A stretch of 64,000 nucleotides of DNA, taken from positions 62,001 through 126,000 of the forward strand of contig SAQL01000016.1 of assembly GCA_004020645.1 (NCBI GenBank). The letters are read 5' to 3'. The DNA comes from Mesorhizobium sp. Its GTDB lineage: Bacteria > Pseudomonadota > Alphaproteobacteria > Rhizobiales > Rhizobiaceae. Below, piece after piece: positions 18,126-26,005 of this stretch. Numbering within the stretch: the first letter of the stretch is position 1; every line of letters begins with the position of its first letter. The translations under genes and the position numbers were made by a program. The notes beneath the pieces are model-generated. The model was not told the origin of the DNA, made no database searches, and saw only the letters and a program-made list of their open reading frames with translations.

Positions 18126-18150
18126 AGCGGGCGGTTCGCCGCCCGCTTTT
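18126..18150 (+). terminator. Rho-independent terminator with TTCG loop between rpsR and rplI
   Basis: GCGGGCGG (18127-18134), loop TTCG, CCGCCCGC (18139-18146), extended by one A-T pair, then TTTT. The all-GC stem with a stable UUCG loop should stop most transcription after rpsR, so rplI either has its own promoter in the next 176 bases or depends on readthrough. Confidence 0.85.
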
Positions 18151-18326
18151 CCCACGGCGACGGGCGCCGCAGGGTTGCCATCAAATCCCGGGTTGAGGTG
18201 AAGACCTCTAACTGCCGCGACAGGCAGGACAGCGACACAGGCGGCGACGCCCTCAGCTTCCTGACCTGTTCCAGACAATTCGGCGTCGATGCCAGTGATT
18301 TGGCGCCCAAACGAAGGAACAAAACC

Positions 18327-18911
18327 ATGGACGTCATTCTTCTCGAGCGCGTTTCCCGCCTCGGTCAGATGGGCGATACCGTCAAGGTCAAGGATGGATT
18401 CGCCCGCAACTTCCTGCTGCCGCAGGGCAAGGCGCTGCGCGCCAACGAAGCCAACAAGAAGAAATTCGAAGGCCAGCGCGCCCAGCTGGAAGCCCGCAAC
18501 CTCGAGCGCAAGTCCGAGGCCATGCAGATTTCGGAAAAGCTCGACGGCAAGAGCTTCATCGCCGTGCGTTCGGCCGGCGAAACCGGCCAGCTCTACGGCT
18601 CGGTGTCGACCCGCGACATCGCCGAGTTGCTGACGGCGGAAGGTTTCTCGGTCAACCGCAACCAGATCCTGCTCAACCAGCCGATCAAGACCATCGGCCT
18701 TACCAATGTGGCGATCGCGCTGCATCCGGAAGTCGAGGTCACCATTACGCTAAACATCGCCCGCACGGCCGACGAAGCCGAGCGCCAGGCCAAGGGCGAG
18801 ACGCTGACCACCGCCGAAGCCATCTATGGCGAAGACATCAACGACAATGCCCGCCCGGACAACTTCTTCGACCCCAATGCCGAATTCGAAGGCGGCGAAG
18901 ACAACGGCTGA
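18327..18911 (+). CDS. rplI: 50S ribosomal protein L9
   Basis: L9 binds 23S rRNA at the base of the L1 stalk and extends between ribosomes. The start MDVILLERVSRLGQMGD is the family N-terminus, so the open frame upstream of 18327 is not coding. The N-terminal domain (1-50), the long linker helix (about 50-75) and the C-terminal domain (to about 150) are followed by an acidic tail to residue 194. AAGGA lies upstream of the ATG. A terminator follows at 18978. Confidence 0.96.
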   Translation: MDVILLERVSRLGQMGDTVKVKDGFARNFLLPQGKALRANEANKKKFEGQRAQLEARNLERKSEAMQISEKLDGKSFIAVRSAGETGQLYGSVSTRDIAELLTAEGFSVNRNQILLNQPIKTIGLTNVAIALHPEVEVTITLNIARTADEAERQAKGETLTTAEAIYGEDINDNARPDNFFDPNAEFEGGEDNG

Positions 18912-18977
18912 TTGCACGTCACAGGGCGTCAGAGCGGCCTTTAAAACGTTTCGTCGGCTTCCAGTCATTTCTGGACC

Positions 18978-19007
18978 AATGCCCGGGCCCCTCGCCTGGG
19001 CATTTTT
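18978..19007 (+). terminator. Rho-independent terminator after rplI
   Basis: AATGCCCGGG (18978-18987) pairs with CCTGGGCATT (18995-19004), ten pairs with one G-T, 7-base loop, followed by a T-run to 19007. Confidence 0.85.
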
Positions 19008-19034
19008 GTGCCAAAAGGAACTTTTCGAACCCCT

Positions 19035-19062
19035 ATATGTTGAGGCAGATATGTTGAGGCAG
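19035..19062. repeat. Perfect 14-bp tandem duplication ATATGTTGAGGCAG
   Basis: Copies at 19035-19048 and 19049-19062 with no spacer, in the rplI-cfa gap. Origin by slippage is likely; no function is apparent. Confidence 0.85.
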
Positions 19063-19106
19063 ACTACAGCGCCGCGCGTCATTTGGACGCGGAAAGGATG
19101 CCGTAG

Positions 19107-19162
19107 TTTGGCGCATGATCCTTTCCGAAAATCGATTTCGATTTTCGGCGTCATGCGCCAAA
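19107..19162. repeat. Dispersed intergenic palindrome upstream of cfa
   Basis: TTTGGCGCATGA (19107-19118) pairs perfectly with TCATGCGCCAAA (19151-19162), and CCGAAAATCG (19125-19134) with CGATTTTCGG (19139-19148). This is the most perfect copy of the family in the window. It ends about 16 bases before the cfa ribosome site, so it would form in the cfa 5' leader. Confidence 0.85.
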
Positions 19163-19194
19163 ACAGCGTGTCTGACCGAGAGGGGACATTGGTC

Positions 19195-20484
19195 ATGAAT
19201 ATTCTGCTGAAACGCATTCTCGACCGCTTGGTGCGCACCGGCAATCTCAAAGTCACCGGACCGAAAGGCCTCTCGGTGATCTTCGGCGACGGCAGTGGCG
19301 ATCTGGTGCACATGCACATCAAGACGGCGCATGCCGAGCGCGCCATCACCTTCGATCCGATGCTGGCGGTGCCGGAAGCCTATATGGACGGTGAACTCGA
19401 CATACTCGAGGGCGGCGTGCTGGGGGTGATGCGCATCGCCTTCCAGAACATGGATAGCGGCGGCATCGACGCCACCTGGTCGAAGGCGATAGAAGGCCTG
19501 CGTCACGCTTTCCGCCGCCTGCAGCAGATCAACACGGCGGCGCGCGCGCGCCGCAACGTGCAGCGCCATTATGATCTGTCGGGCGACCTCTACAGACTCT
19601 TCCTCGACGAGGACATGCAGTATTCCTGCGCCTATTTCGAGCAGCCGGACATGACGCTCGACGAGGCCCAGGCAGCCAAGAAGCGCCATATTGCCGCCAA
19701 GCTCAGGCTGAAGGCCGGCCAGACGGTGCTCGACATCGGCTCCGGCTGGGGTGGGCTCGGTCTCTATCTCGCCAAGTCCTTCGACGTCGACGTGCAAGGT
19801 GTGACGTTGTCGACCGAGCAGCATGGCGTCGCCACCGACCGCGCCCATGCGCAAGGCCTGGAAAACCGCGTGCATTTCGAAGTGAAGGATTACCGCGAGC
19901 TCAACGAGCGCTTCGACCGCATCGTCTCGGTCGGCATGTTCGAGCATGTCGGCGTCAACCACTACCGCACTTTCTTCGACAAATCGGCGACGCTTTTGAA
20001 GCCGGACGGCGTCATGCTGCTGCACACGATCGGCCGCTCCGGCGCGCCGTGGGCAACCAGCGCCTTCATCCGCAAATACATCTTCCCGGGCGGCTACGTT
20101 CCCTCGCTCTCGGAAGTGATGCCGGCGATCGAAAAGTCGGGCCTCATCGTCACCGACATCGAAGTCCTACGGCTACATTATGCCGAGACGCTGAGACATT
20201 GGAGCGAGCGCTTTGCCGCCAACCGCGACAGGGCCAAGGCGATCTATGACGAGCGTTTCTGCCGCATGTGGGAGTTCTATCTGGCGGCCTCGGAAGCCGC
20301 ATTCCGCTGGCAGGATCTGGTGGTATTCCAAATCCAGATCGCCAAGAAGAACGACACGCTGCCGATGTCTCGCGACTATATCGCCAAATGCGAGAAGGCG
20401 CTGGAGATGCGCGACATGGGGCATCGTCCAAAAGCCCCTGCCGCCAAGCCCGCCCGGCGCCGCAAGGTGGCGGATATGGAATAG
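19195..20484 (+). CDS. cfa: Cyclopropane-fatty-acyl-phospholipid synthase family protein
   Basis: Adds a methylene bridge from S-adenosylmethionine to unsaturated acyl chains of membrane phospholipids. The 429-residue product (ATG 19195, GAGAGGGGA upstream) has an N-terminal lipid-binding region (1-125), then the methyltransferase domain with VLDIGSGWGGLGLYLA (SAM site, about 175-190) and VGMFEHVGVNHY. The tail is Lys/Arg-rich. Rhizobia often carry several cfa copies, so the exact paralogue is uncertain. A perfect terminator follows 50 bases later. Confidence 0.9.
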   Translation: MNILLKRILDRLVRTGNLKVTGPKGLSVIFGDGSGDLVHMHIKTAHAERAITFDPMLAVPEAYMDGELDILEGGVLGVMRIAFQNMDSGGIDATWSKAIEGLRHAFRRLQQINTAARARRNVQRHYDLSGDLYRLFLDEDMQYSCAYFEQPDMTLDEAQAAKKRHIAAKLRLKAGQTVLDIGSGWGGLGLYLAKSFDVDVQGVTLSTEQHGVATDRAHAQGLENRVHFEVKDYRELNERFDRIVSVGMFEHVGVNHYRTFFDKSATLLKPDGVMLLHTIGRSGAPWATSAFIRKYIFPGGYVPSLSEVMPAIEKSGLIVTDIEVLRLHYAETLRHWSERFAANRDRAKAIYDERFCRMWEFYLAASEAAFRWQDLVVFQIQIAKKNDTLPMSRDYIAKCEKALEMRDMGHRPKAPAAKPARRRKVADME

Positions 20485-20534
20485 ACCGCCGGCGATCACG
20501 CCATTGCCGCTTGCCATTGCCGGCCCACACGCTG

Positions 20535-20568
20535 AAAAAGGTCTCGCCGTCGCCGCGAGACCTTTTTT
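20535..20568 (+). terminator. Perfect 13-bp hairpin terminator abutting ynfA
   Basis: AAAAAGGTCTCGC (20535-20547) pairs with GCGAGACCTTTTT (20555-20567), loop CGTCGCC. A-run and T-run on opposite sides mean it could work in both directions. It ends one base before the ynfA ATG. Confidence 0.88.
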
Positions 20569-20569
20569 C

Positions 20570-20893
20570 ATGACCTATCTCATCTACATCGTTGCTGCCC
20601 TTGCCGAGATCGCCGGCTGCTTTTCGATCTGGGCGTGGTGGCGGCTCGAAAAGTCACCGTTGTGGCTGGCGCCGGGCCTGGTCTCGCTCGCTTTGTTCGG
20701 CTTCCTGCTGGCGCTGGTAGACATCAGCGCGGCGGGCCGCGCCTATGCTGCCTATGGCGGCATTTACATCGCCGCCTCGCTCGGATGGCTGTGGCTGGTG
20801 GAAGGCGTACGCCCCGACCGTTGGGACCTCGCCGGTTCCGCGCTCTGCATCGTTGGCGCCTCGGTCATCCTGCTCGCACCTCGGGGCGCCTGA
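20570..20893 (+). CDS. YnfA/UPF0060 family small membrane protein
   Basis: Four-helix inner-membrane protein of 107 residues, related to small multidrug-resistance transporters; function is not settled. The family N-terminus (YIVAALAEIAGCFSIWAWWRL) starts at this ATG and SPLWLAPGL and the Gly/Tyr-rich AAYGGIYIAASLGWLW follow, so the start is well supported. A perfect terminator hairpin lies directly upstream, leaving no room for a normal ribosome site. rsm22 begins 3 bases after the stop. Confidence 0.88.
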   Translation: MTYLIYIVAALAEIAGCFSIWAWWRLEKSPLWLAPGLVSLALFGFLLALVDISAAGRAYAAYGGIYIAASLGWLWLVEGVRPDRWDLAGSALCIVGASVILLAPRGA

Positions 20894-20896
20894 GCT

Positions 20897-21865
20897 ATGG
20901 AACTGCCTATCCCGCTTCGACAGGGCGTCGAGCGCCTCCTCGAAAAAGTGCCGCTGCCGACGCTGAAGCAAGCGGCAAAAACGCTGTCGGACCGCTACCG
21001 CGCCGAACAGCGCGACGGGCGCCTGCACATGGCCGAGGAGATGGCGGTCAAGGCCTATCTGGCGACGCGGTTGCCGGCGACCTATGCCGCCGTCCATGCC
21101 AGCCTCGATGCGGTCAGCGAGGCAAGGCCCGATTATGCGCCCAAAACCCTGCTCGATGTCGGCGCCGGCCCTGGTACCGTGCTTTGGGCTGCGCTCGATC
21201 TTTGGCCCGACCTCGAGCAGGCGGTGCTGATCGAGGCGAGCGCCGCGGTGCGCCGGGTCGGCGAGGCGCTTGCCACTGAGGCGATGACGGCCAGGATCGC
21301 CTGGCTGGCCGGCGATGTCACCATCGACCTTGCCGGCCTCCAGCCGGCCGAGCTGGTCACCTGCGCCTATGTGCTGGACGAGATCGGACCGGCGTCGCTG
21401 CCAAAACTCATCGACCGGCTCTGGCACCTGACCGACGACACGCTGCTGGTCGTCGAGCCGGGCACGCCGGCCGGATGGCAGCGCATTCTTGCTGTGCGCC
21501 GGCAGCTGATCGAGGCGGGCGCGAATGTGCTTGCGCCTTGCCCGCATGAGGCGCCCTGCCCGCTCGTGCCGCCCGACTGGTGCCATTTTTCGCAGCGCGT
21601 CGCGCGTTCGCGCCTGCACCGGCTGGCCAAAGACGCCGACGTGCCATGGGAAGACGAGAAATTCGTCTATGTCGCCGCCTCCCGCCAAGCTGTTGCCCCA
21701 CCGCAGGCGCGTGTGATCGCACCGCCGCAATCGGGCTCCGGCAAGGTCCTGCTGAAACTTTGCGAAAAGGACGGCTGTGCCGACGAGAAACTGTTCACCA
21801 AGCGCGACGGCGATGTGTTCAAGGCCGCCCGGCGGCTGGGCTGGGGCGACGCGCTGCCGGAGTGA
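20897..21865 (+). CDS. Rsm22/METTL17-family ribosome-associated methyltransferase-like protein
   Basis: Homologue of mitochondrial Rsm22/METTL17, a factor for small-subunit assembly. Of 322 residues, the SAM-fold motif LLDVGAGPGTVLWAAL lies at 85-100, with LVTCAYVLDEIGP near 153-164. Cys215, Cys221, Cys229 and Cys289 have spacings (6, 8, 60) close to the four Cys that hold an Fe4S4 cluster in METTL17. WCHFSQRVARSRLHR is the family signature. It lies 3 bases after ynfA. Confidence 0.85.
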   Translation: MELPIPLRQGVERLLEKVPLPTLKQAAKTLSDRYRAEQRDGRLHMAEEMAVKAYLATRLPATYAAVHASLDAVSEARPDYAPKTLLDVGAGPGTVLWAALDLWPDLEQAVLIEASAAVRRVGEALATEAMTARIAWLAGDVTIDLAGLQPAELVTCAYVLDEIGPASLPKLIDRLWHLTDDTLLVVEPGTPAGWQRILAVRRQLIEAGANVLAPCPHEAPCPLVPPDWCHFSQRVARSRLHRLAKDADVPWEDEKFVYVAASRQAVAPPQARVIAPPQSGSGKVLLKLCEKDGCADEKLFTKRDGDVFKAARRLGWGDALPE

Positions 21866-22071
21866 TTGGCAGCTATTTTCCTGTTTTGTTCTCGCCCGAG
21901 AACGGCTAGGCTCGCCGTCTTGATTCGAGTCAATCAAGATTCTTTCCACCGAAAGATCTTGGCTGTGAATCGCGGGCACCAAAGCTGATTGGATGGGCAC
22001 TGATGCAGATAAGTCATCACCGATTTATCCCGTTCTGATATCGAGAGACCGGGATCGAAATTGGGGATATT
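21866..22071. other. Intergenic region before dnaB with two overlapping hairpins
   Basis: TCTTGATT (21918-21925) pairs with AATCAAGA (21932-21939), and AAGATTCTTTC (21936-21946) nearly pairs with GAAAGATCTT (21951-21960); the two stems overlap and so exclude each other. No U-run follows. The rest holds the dnaB leader, with no clear promoter. Confidence 0.45.
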
Positions 22072-23562
22072 ATGGCAGAGGCAGCACGAAAATTCAGCGT
22101 GGCGGAAACACCGCTCTATCGCGAGGCACCGAACAACATCGAAGCCGAGCAGGCCCTGCTCGGCGCCATCCTCGTCAACAACGACGCCTTCTACCGCGTC
22201 TCGGATTTCCTGAAATCCGGCCATTTCTACGAGCCGCTGCATCGCAAGATTTTCGAAGTCGCCGCCGAACTCATTCGTATGGGCAAGATAGCGACACCGA
22301 TCACGCTGAAGACGTTCCTGCCTGCCGACGAGAAGGTCGGCGACATGACGGTTGCGCAATATGTCGTGCGGCTGGCCGTCGAGGCGGTCACCGTGGTCAA
22401 CGCCGCCGATTACGGCCGCGCCATCTATGATCTGGCCACGCGACGCGCGCTAATCACCGTCGGCGAAGACATGGTCAACATCGCCTATGATGCCCCGGTC
22501 GACATGTCGCCGTCCGAGCAGATCGAGGATGCTGAGCGGCGCCTGTTCGAGCTGGCCGAGACCGGTCGCTATGATGGCGGCTTCGAGAGCTTCACCGACG
22601 CGGTTAAAACCGCCGTCGACATGGCCAACGCCGCCTATATGCGCGACGGGCATCTGTCGGGCGTCGCCACGGGCCTGCGCGATCTCGATCGCCGCATGGG
22701 CGGCCTGCAGCCGTCCGATCTGATCATCATCGCCGGCCGCCCCGGCATGGGCAAGACCTCGCTCGCCACCAACATGGCCTTCAACATCGCCGAAGCCTAT
22801 GTGCCGGCGCAACAGGCCGACGGCTCGTTCAAGGCGGCCAATGGCGGCGTCGTCGGCTTCTTCTCGCTCGAAATGTCGTCGGAACAGCTCGCCACCCGCA
22901 TCATTTCCGAACAGACCGAAATCCCGTCGTCGAAAATCCGCCGCGGCGAGATCAGCGAGATGGACTTCGAAAAGCTGGTCGCCTGTTCGCAGACCATGCA
23001 GAAGATCCCGCTGTTCATCGACCAGACCGGCGGCATCTCAATCGCCCAGCTATCGGCGCGGGCGCGGCGGCTGAAGCGCCAGCGGGGCCTCGACGTCATC
23101 GTCATCGACTATATCCAGCTGATGCAGGGTTCGAGCGCCAAATCCTCGCAGAACCGGGTGCAGGAGATCACCGAGATCACCACCGGCCTGAAGGCGCTGG
23201 CCAAAGAGCTTGCCGTGCCGATCATCGCGCTGTCGCAGCTGTCGCGCCAGGTCGAAAGCCGCGACGACAAGCGCCCGCAGCTGTCGGACCTGCGCGAATC
23301 CGGTTCGATCGAGCAGGACGCCGACGTGGTGATGTTCGTCTACCGCGAGGAATATTATCTGAAGAACCGCGAGCCGAAGCCGGGCACCGACGAATACATC
23401 AAATGGGAACACGAGATGAACGAGATGCGCGGCAAGGCCGAGGTCATCGTCGCCAAGCAGCGCCATGGACCGACCGGCTCGGTCAGCCTCGCCTTCCAGG
23501 GCGAGTTCACTCGTTTCTCCGACCTCGCCGAGGAGCATCATCTGCCGGACAGGTTTGAGTAG
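22072..23562 (+). CDS. dnaB: Replicative DNA helicase DnaB
   Basis: Hexameric 5'-3' helicase of the replication fork. The 496-residue protein has the N-terminal DnaB domain (about 15-120, NNIEAEQALLGAILVNNDAF), a linker, and the RecA-like motor domain with Walker A GRPGMGKTS (222-230), VIVIDYIQLMQ (Walker B) and ALSQLSRQVE. The short insert after Walker A (VPAQQADGSFKAANGG) is usual in alphaproteobacteria. The HGPTGSVSLAFQGEFTRF motif closes the protein. Confidence 0.97.
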   Translation: MAEAARKFSVAETPLYREAPNNIEAEQALLGAILVNNDAFYRVSDFLKSGHFYEPLHRKIFEVAAELIRMGKIATPITLKTFLPADEKVGDMTVAQYVVRLAVEAVTVVNAADYGRAIYDLATRRALITVGEDMVNIAYDAPVDMSPSEQIEDAERRLFELAETGRYDGGFESFTDAVKTAVDMANAAYMRDGHLSGVATGLRDLDRRMGGLQPSDLIIIAGRPGMGKTSLATNMAFNIAEAYVPAQQADGSFKAANGGVVGFFSLEMSSEQLATRIISEQTEIPSSKIRRGEISEMDFEKLVACSQTMQKIPLFIDQTGGISIAQLSARARRLKRQRGLDVIVIDYIQLMQGSSAKSSQNRVQEITEITTGLKALAKELAVPIIALSQLSRQVESRDDKRPQLSDLRESGSIEQDADVVMFVYREEYYLKNREPKPGTDEYIKWEHEMNEMRGKAEVIVAKQRHGPTGSVSLAFQGEFTRFSDLAEEHHLPDRFE

Positions 23563-23609
23563 CTCTTGTCCGCCGTCGCACCCAAGATGCGGGATAGCAG
23601 CGCTCTACG

Positions 23610-23786
23610 GCGCCCCCCTCTGTCCTGCCCTCTTTGCCACCACTTGGCATCTCCCCCACAAGGGGGGAGATTGGCCGTCACCTACGCCGGTCCTCTTTTC
23701 CGCAACGTTGAAAATTGGCGAAACCCAACGCGCAGTCCGATCTCCCCCCAAGTGGGGGAGATGTCCGGCAGGACAGAGGGGGGCGC
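23610..23786. repeat. 177-bp inverted-repeat (MITE-like) element between dnaB and radA
   Basis: The left end starts GCGCCCCCCTCTGTCCTGCC (23610-23629) and the right end (23767-23786) is its perfect reverse complement. Each arm also holds a CATCTCCCCCAC-N2-GGGGGGAGAT hairpin, so each arm can fold alone and the two arms can pair. It encodes nothing. No clear target duplication is visible. It ends 41 bases before the radA start, so it replaces most of that leader. Confidence 0.85.
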
Positions 23787-23827
23787 GAAGGATCACGACG
23801 CTTGCCAGAGGGCCGAAAGGTAAGACT

Positions 23828-25231
23828 TTGGCTAAATCCCGCGTCCAGTTCATCTGCCAGAATTGCGGTTCGGTGCATCAGCGCTGGGCCGGCAAATGCG
23901 ATGCCTGCGGCGAGTGGAACACGCTGGTCGAAGAAGGCACGTCCGGCGGCATCGGCTCGGGTCCGGTCAACACCCGCAATGCGCGCAAGGGCCGCGCCGT
24001 GGTGCTTACGACTTTGTCCGGCGACATCGAGGACGCGCCGCGCATCGTCTCCGGCATCGGCGAACTCGACCGCGCCACCGGCGGCGGTTTCGTGCGCGGC
24101 TCGGCCCTTCTGGTCGGCGGCGATCCCGGCATCGGCAAGTCGACGCTGTTGACCCAGGCTGCCGCAGCACTGGCGTCCAAGGGCCACCGCATCGTCTATG
24201 TCTCGGGCGAAGAGGCGGTTGCCCAGATCAGGCTGCGTGCGCAGCGGCTCGGCGTCGCCTCGACCCCGGTGGAGCTTGCCGCCGAAACCAATGTCGAGGA
24301 CATCCTCGCCACCATCGCCGACGGCAAGCGGCCGGACCTGGTGATCCTCGATTCGATCCAGACCTTATGGACCGACATGGCCGATTCGGCGCCCGGCACC
24401 GTCACCCAGGTGCGTGCCGCCGCCCAGGCGATGATCCGCTATGCGAAATCCACAGGCGCGGCGATCGTGCTCGTCGGTCACGTCACCAAGGAAGGCCAGA
24501 TCGCCGGGCCGCGCGTCGTCGAGCATATGGTCGACGCAGTGCTCTATTTCGAGGGCGAAGGCGGCCACCATTACCGCATCCTGCGCACGGTCAAAAACCG
24601 CTTCGGACCGACCGACGAGATAGGCGTCTTCGAAATGTCTGATATGGGCCTGCGCGAGGTCGCCAACCCGTCCGAGCTTTTTCTCGGCGAACGCCATGCG
24701 AAGGCGCCGGGCGCCGCGGTTTTCGCCGGCATGGAAGGCACCAGGCCGGTGCTGGTCGAGATTCAGGCGCTGGTGGCGCCGTCGTCTCTGGGCACGCCGC
24801 GCCGCGCCGTCGTCGGCTGGGACGGCGCCCGACTGTCGATGATCCTCGCCGTTCTCGAAGCCCATTGCGGCGTCCGCTTCGGCACCCATGACGTCTATCT
24901 CAACGTCGCCGGCGGCTACCGTATCTCGGAGCCGGCTGCCGATCTGGCGGTGGCGGCCGCACTGGTTTCCTCGCTCACCGGTCTTGCCCTTCCCGCCGAT
25001 TGCGTCTATTTCGGCGAAATCAGCCTTTCGGGCGCCGTGAGGCCGGTTGCGCACGCGCAGCAGCGCCTGAAGGAAGCCGAAAAGCTGGGTTTTGGAAGCG
25101 CGGTTCTGCCCTTGGGCAGCGAGGAACTTGCCGGCGGGATAGGGGCCGGCGCTTTCCAGCCCACCGAGCTTGCCGATCTCGTGGCGCGCATAGCCGGCTC
25201 ACGGCGCAGCCGCGCCGACGAGCAAGAGTGA
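23828..25231 (+). CDS. radA: DNA repair protein RadA
   Basis: RecA-related ATPase that helps process recombination intermediates. The start is TTG 23828 (AAAGG upstream), giving the family N-terminus with a zinc finger: Cys10, Cys13, Cys24, Cys27 (ICQNC ... KCDACGEW). Walker A GGDPGIGKST lies near residue 97-106, the RadA motif KNRFGPTDEIGVFEM in mid-protein, and a Lon-protease-like domain fills the C-terminal third. The open frame upstream runs through the inverted-repeat element and is not coding. 467 residues is typical. Confidence 0.94.
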   Translation: MAKSRVQFICQNCGSVHQRWAGKCDACGEWNTLVEEGTSGGIGSGPVNTRNARKGRAVVLTTLSGDIEDAPRIVSGIGELDRATGGGFVRGSALLVGGDPGIGKSTLLTQAAAALASKGHRIVYVSGEEAVAQIRLRAQRLGVASTPVELAAETNVEDILATIADGKRPDLVILDSIQTLWTDMADSAPGTVTQVRAAAQAMIRYAKSTGAAIVLVGHVTKEGQIAGPRVVEHMVDAVLYFEGEGGHHYRILRTVKNRFGPTDEIGVFEMSDMGLREVANPSELFLGERHAKAPGAAVFAGMEGTRPVLVEIQALVAPSSLGTPRRAVVGWDGARLSMILAVLEAHCGVRFGTHDVYLNVAGGYRISEPAADLAVAAALVSSLTGLALPADCVYFGEISLSGAVRPVAHAQQRLKEAEKLGFGSAVLPLGSEELAGGIGAGAFQPTELADLVARIAGSRRSRADEQE

Positions 25232-25258
25232 CGCGGCTCATGAAGTGGGGCAAAAGAC

Positions 25259-25927
25259 ATGCCGATTACGCTGCTTGACGGAATTCTCGTCGGCTTCACC
25301 TTGGTCTCGGCGATGCTCGCGATGGTTCGCGGCTTTTCGCGCGAGATCCTCTCCGTCGTCTCCTGGATAGCGGCGGCGGCGGCGGCGTTCTTCTTCTACC
25401 AACCGGTCCTGCCTTACGTTCAGCCCTATGTCGAGAATGAGAAGATTGCCATGGTGGTGGCCGCCGGCATCGTCTTCATCGTCGCGCTGATCGTCGTCTC
25501 TGTCATCACCATGAGACTCGCCGACTGGATCATCGATTCCAGGGTCGGCGCGCTCGACCGCACGCTCGGTTTCCTCTATGGCGCGGCGCGCGGCATCCTG
25601 GTCGTTGCGGTGGCCCTGCTGTTCTTCAACTGGCTGGCCGGCCCCAAGGCCCCGGGCTGGGTCGCCAACGCCAAGTCGCGGCCGCTGCTCGAATCGATCG
25701 GCGCCAAGCTCGAAAGCCTGCTGCCCGAGGATCCGGAGAACGCGATCCTCAACAGGCTCAATCCGAATCAGCCGGCACCCGAGACCGGAGCCGAGACACC
25801 TCCGGCGGCCGACGCACCCGCGGCGGACGCACCGGCAACCGGCGACGATGCTCCGGCGCTCGACGGGAGCGCGACCGACGCGCCACCAGCCGACAATGCA
25901 CCGGCCAATCCGGCGCCGGCAAACTGA
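25259..25927 (+). CDS. cvpA: CvpA family membrane protein
   Basis: CvpA family protein of 222 residues. Residues 1-130 hold about four membrane segments (near 5-22, 30-48, 63-85, 100-122) with the family features LVSAMLAMVRGFSREIL and SRVGALDRTLGFLYGAARG. From about 140 the tail becomes acidic and then Ala/Pro/Asp-rich low-complexity sequence. In many bacteria cvpA stands next to purF, as here; its role (envelope stress, colicin V export in E. coli) is not well defined. Confidence 0.9.
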   Translation: MPITLLDGILVGFTLVSAMLAMVRGFSREILSVVSWIAAAAAAFFFYQPVLPYVQPYVENEKIAMVVAAGIVFIVALIVVSVITMRLADWIIDSRVGALDRTLGFLYGAARGILVVAVALLFFNWLAGPKAPGWVANAKSRPLLESIGAKLESLLPEDPENAILNRLNPNQPAPETGAETPPAADAPAADAPATGDDAPALDGSATDAPPADNAPANPAPAN

Positions 25928-25955
25928 CGATCATGTGAAAGCCGCAAACTCTACG

Positions 25956-25984
25956 TTGCTCTTGGGCAGTCATCACACTATATA
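25956..25984 (+). promoter_or_regulatory. Candidate purF promoter
   Basis: TTGCTC (25956-25961) and TATATA (25979-25984) with a 17-base spacer, 21 bases before the purF ATG. A short leader with GCGGAG then follows. Confidence 0.55.
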
Positions 25985-26005
25985 GCGACTTTAGCGGAGC
26001 TGAAG

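Noticed and set aside
21918..21939. FNR-type site TTGAT...ATCAA upstream of dnaB
   Set aside because: FNR sites have 4 bases between the half-sites; here there are 8.
23465..23827. N-terminal extension of radA through the inverted-repeat element
   Set aside because: The extension lies in dnaB and a non-coding repeat; the RadA zinc finger begins right after TTG 23828.
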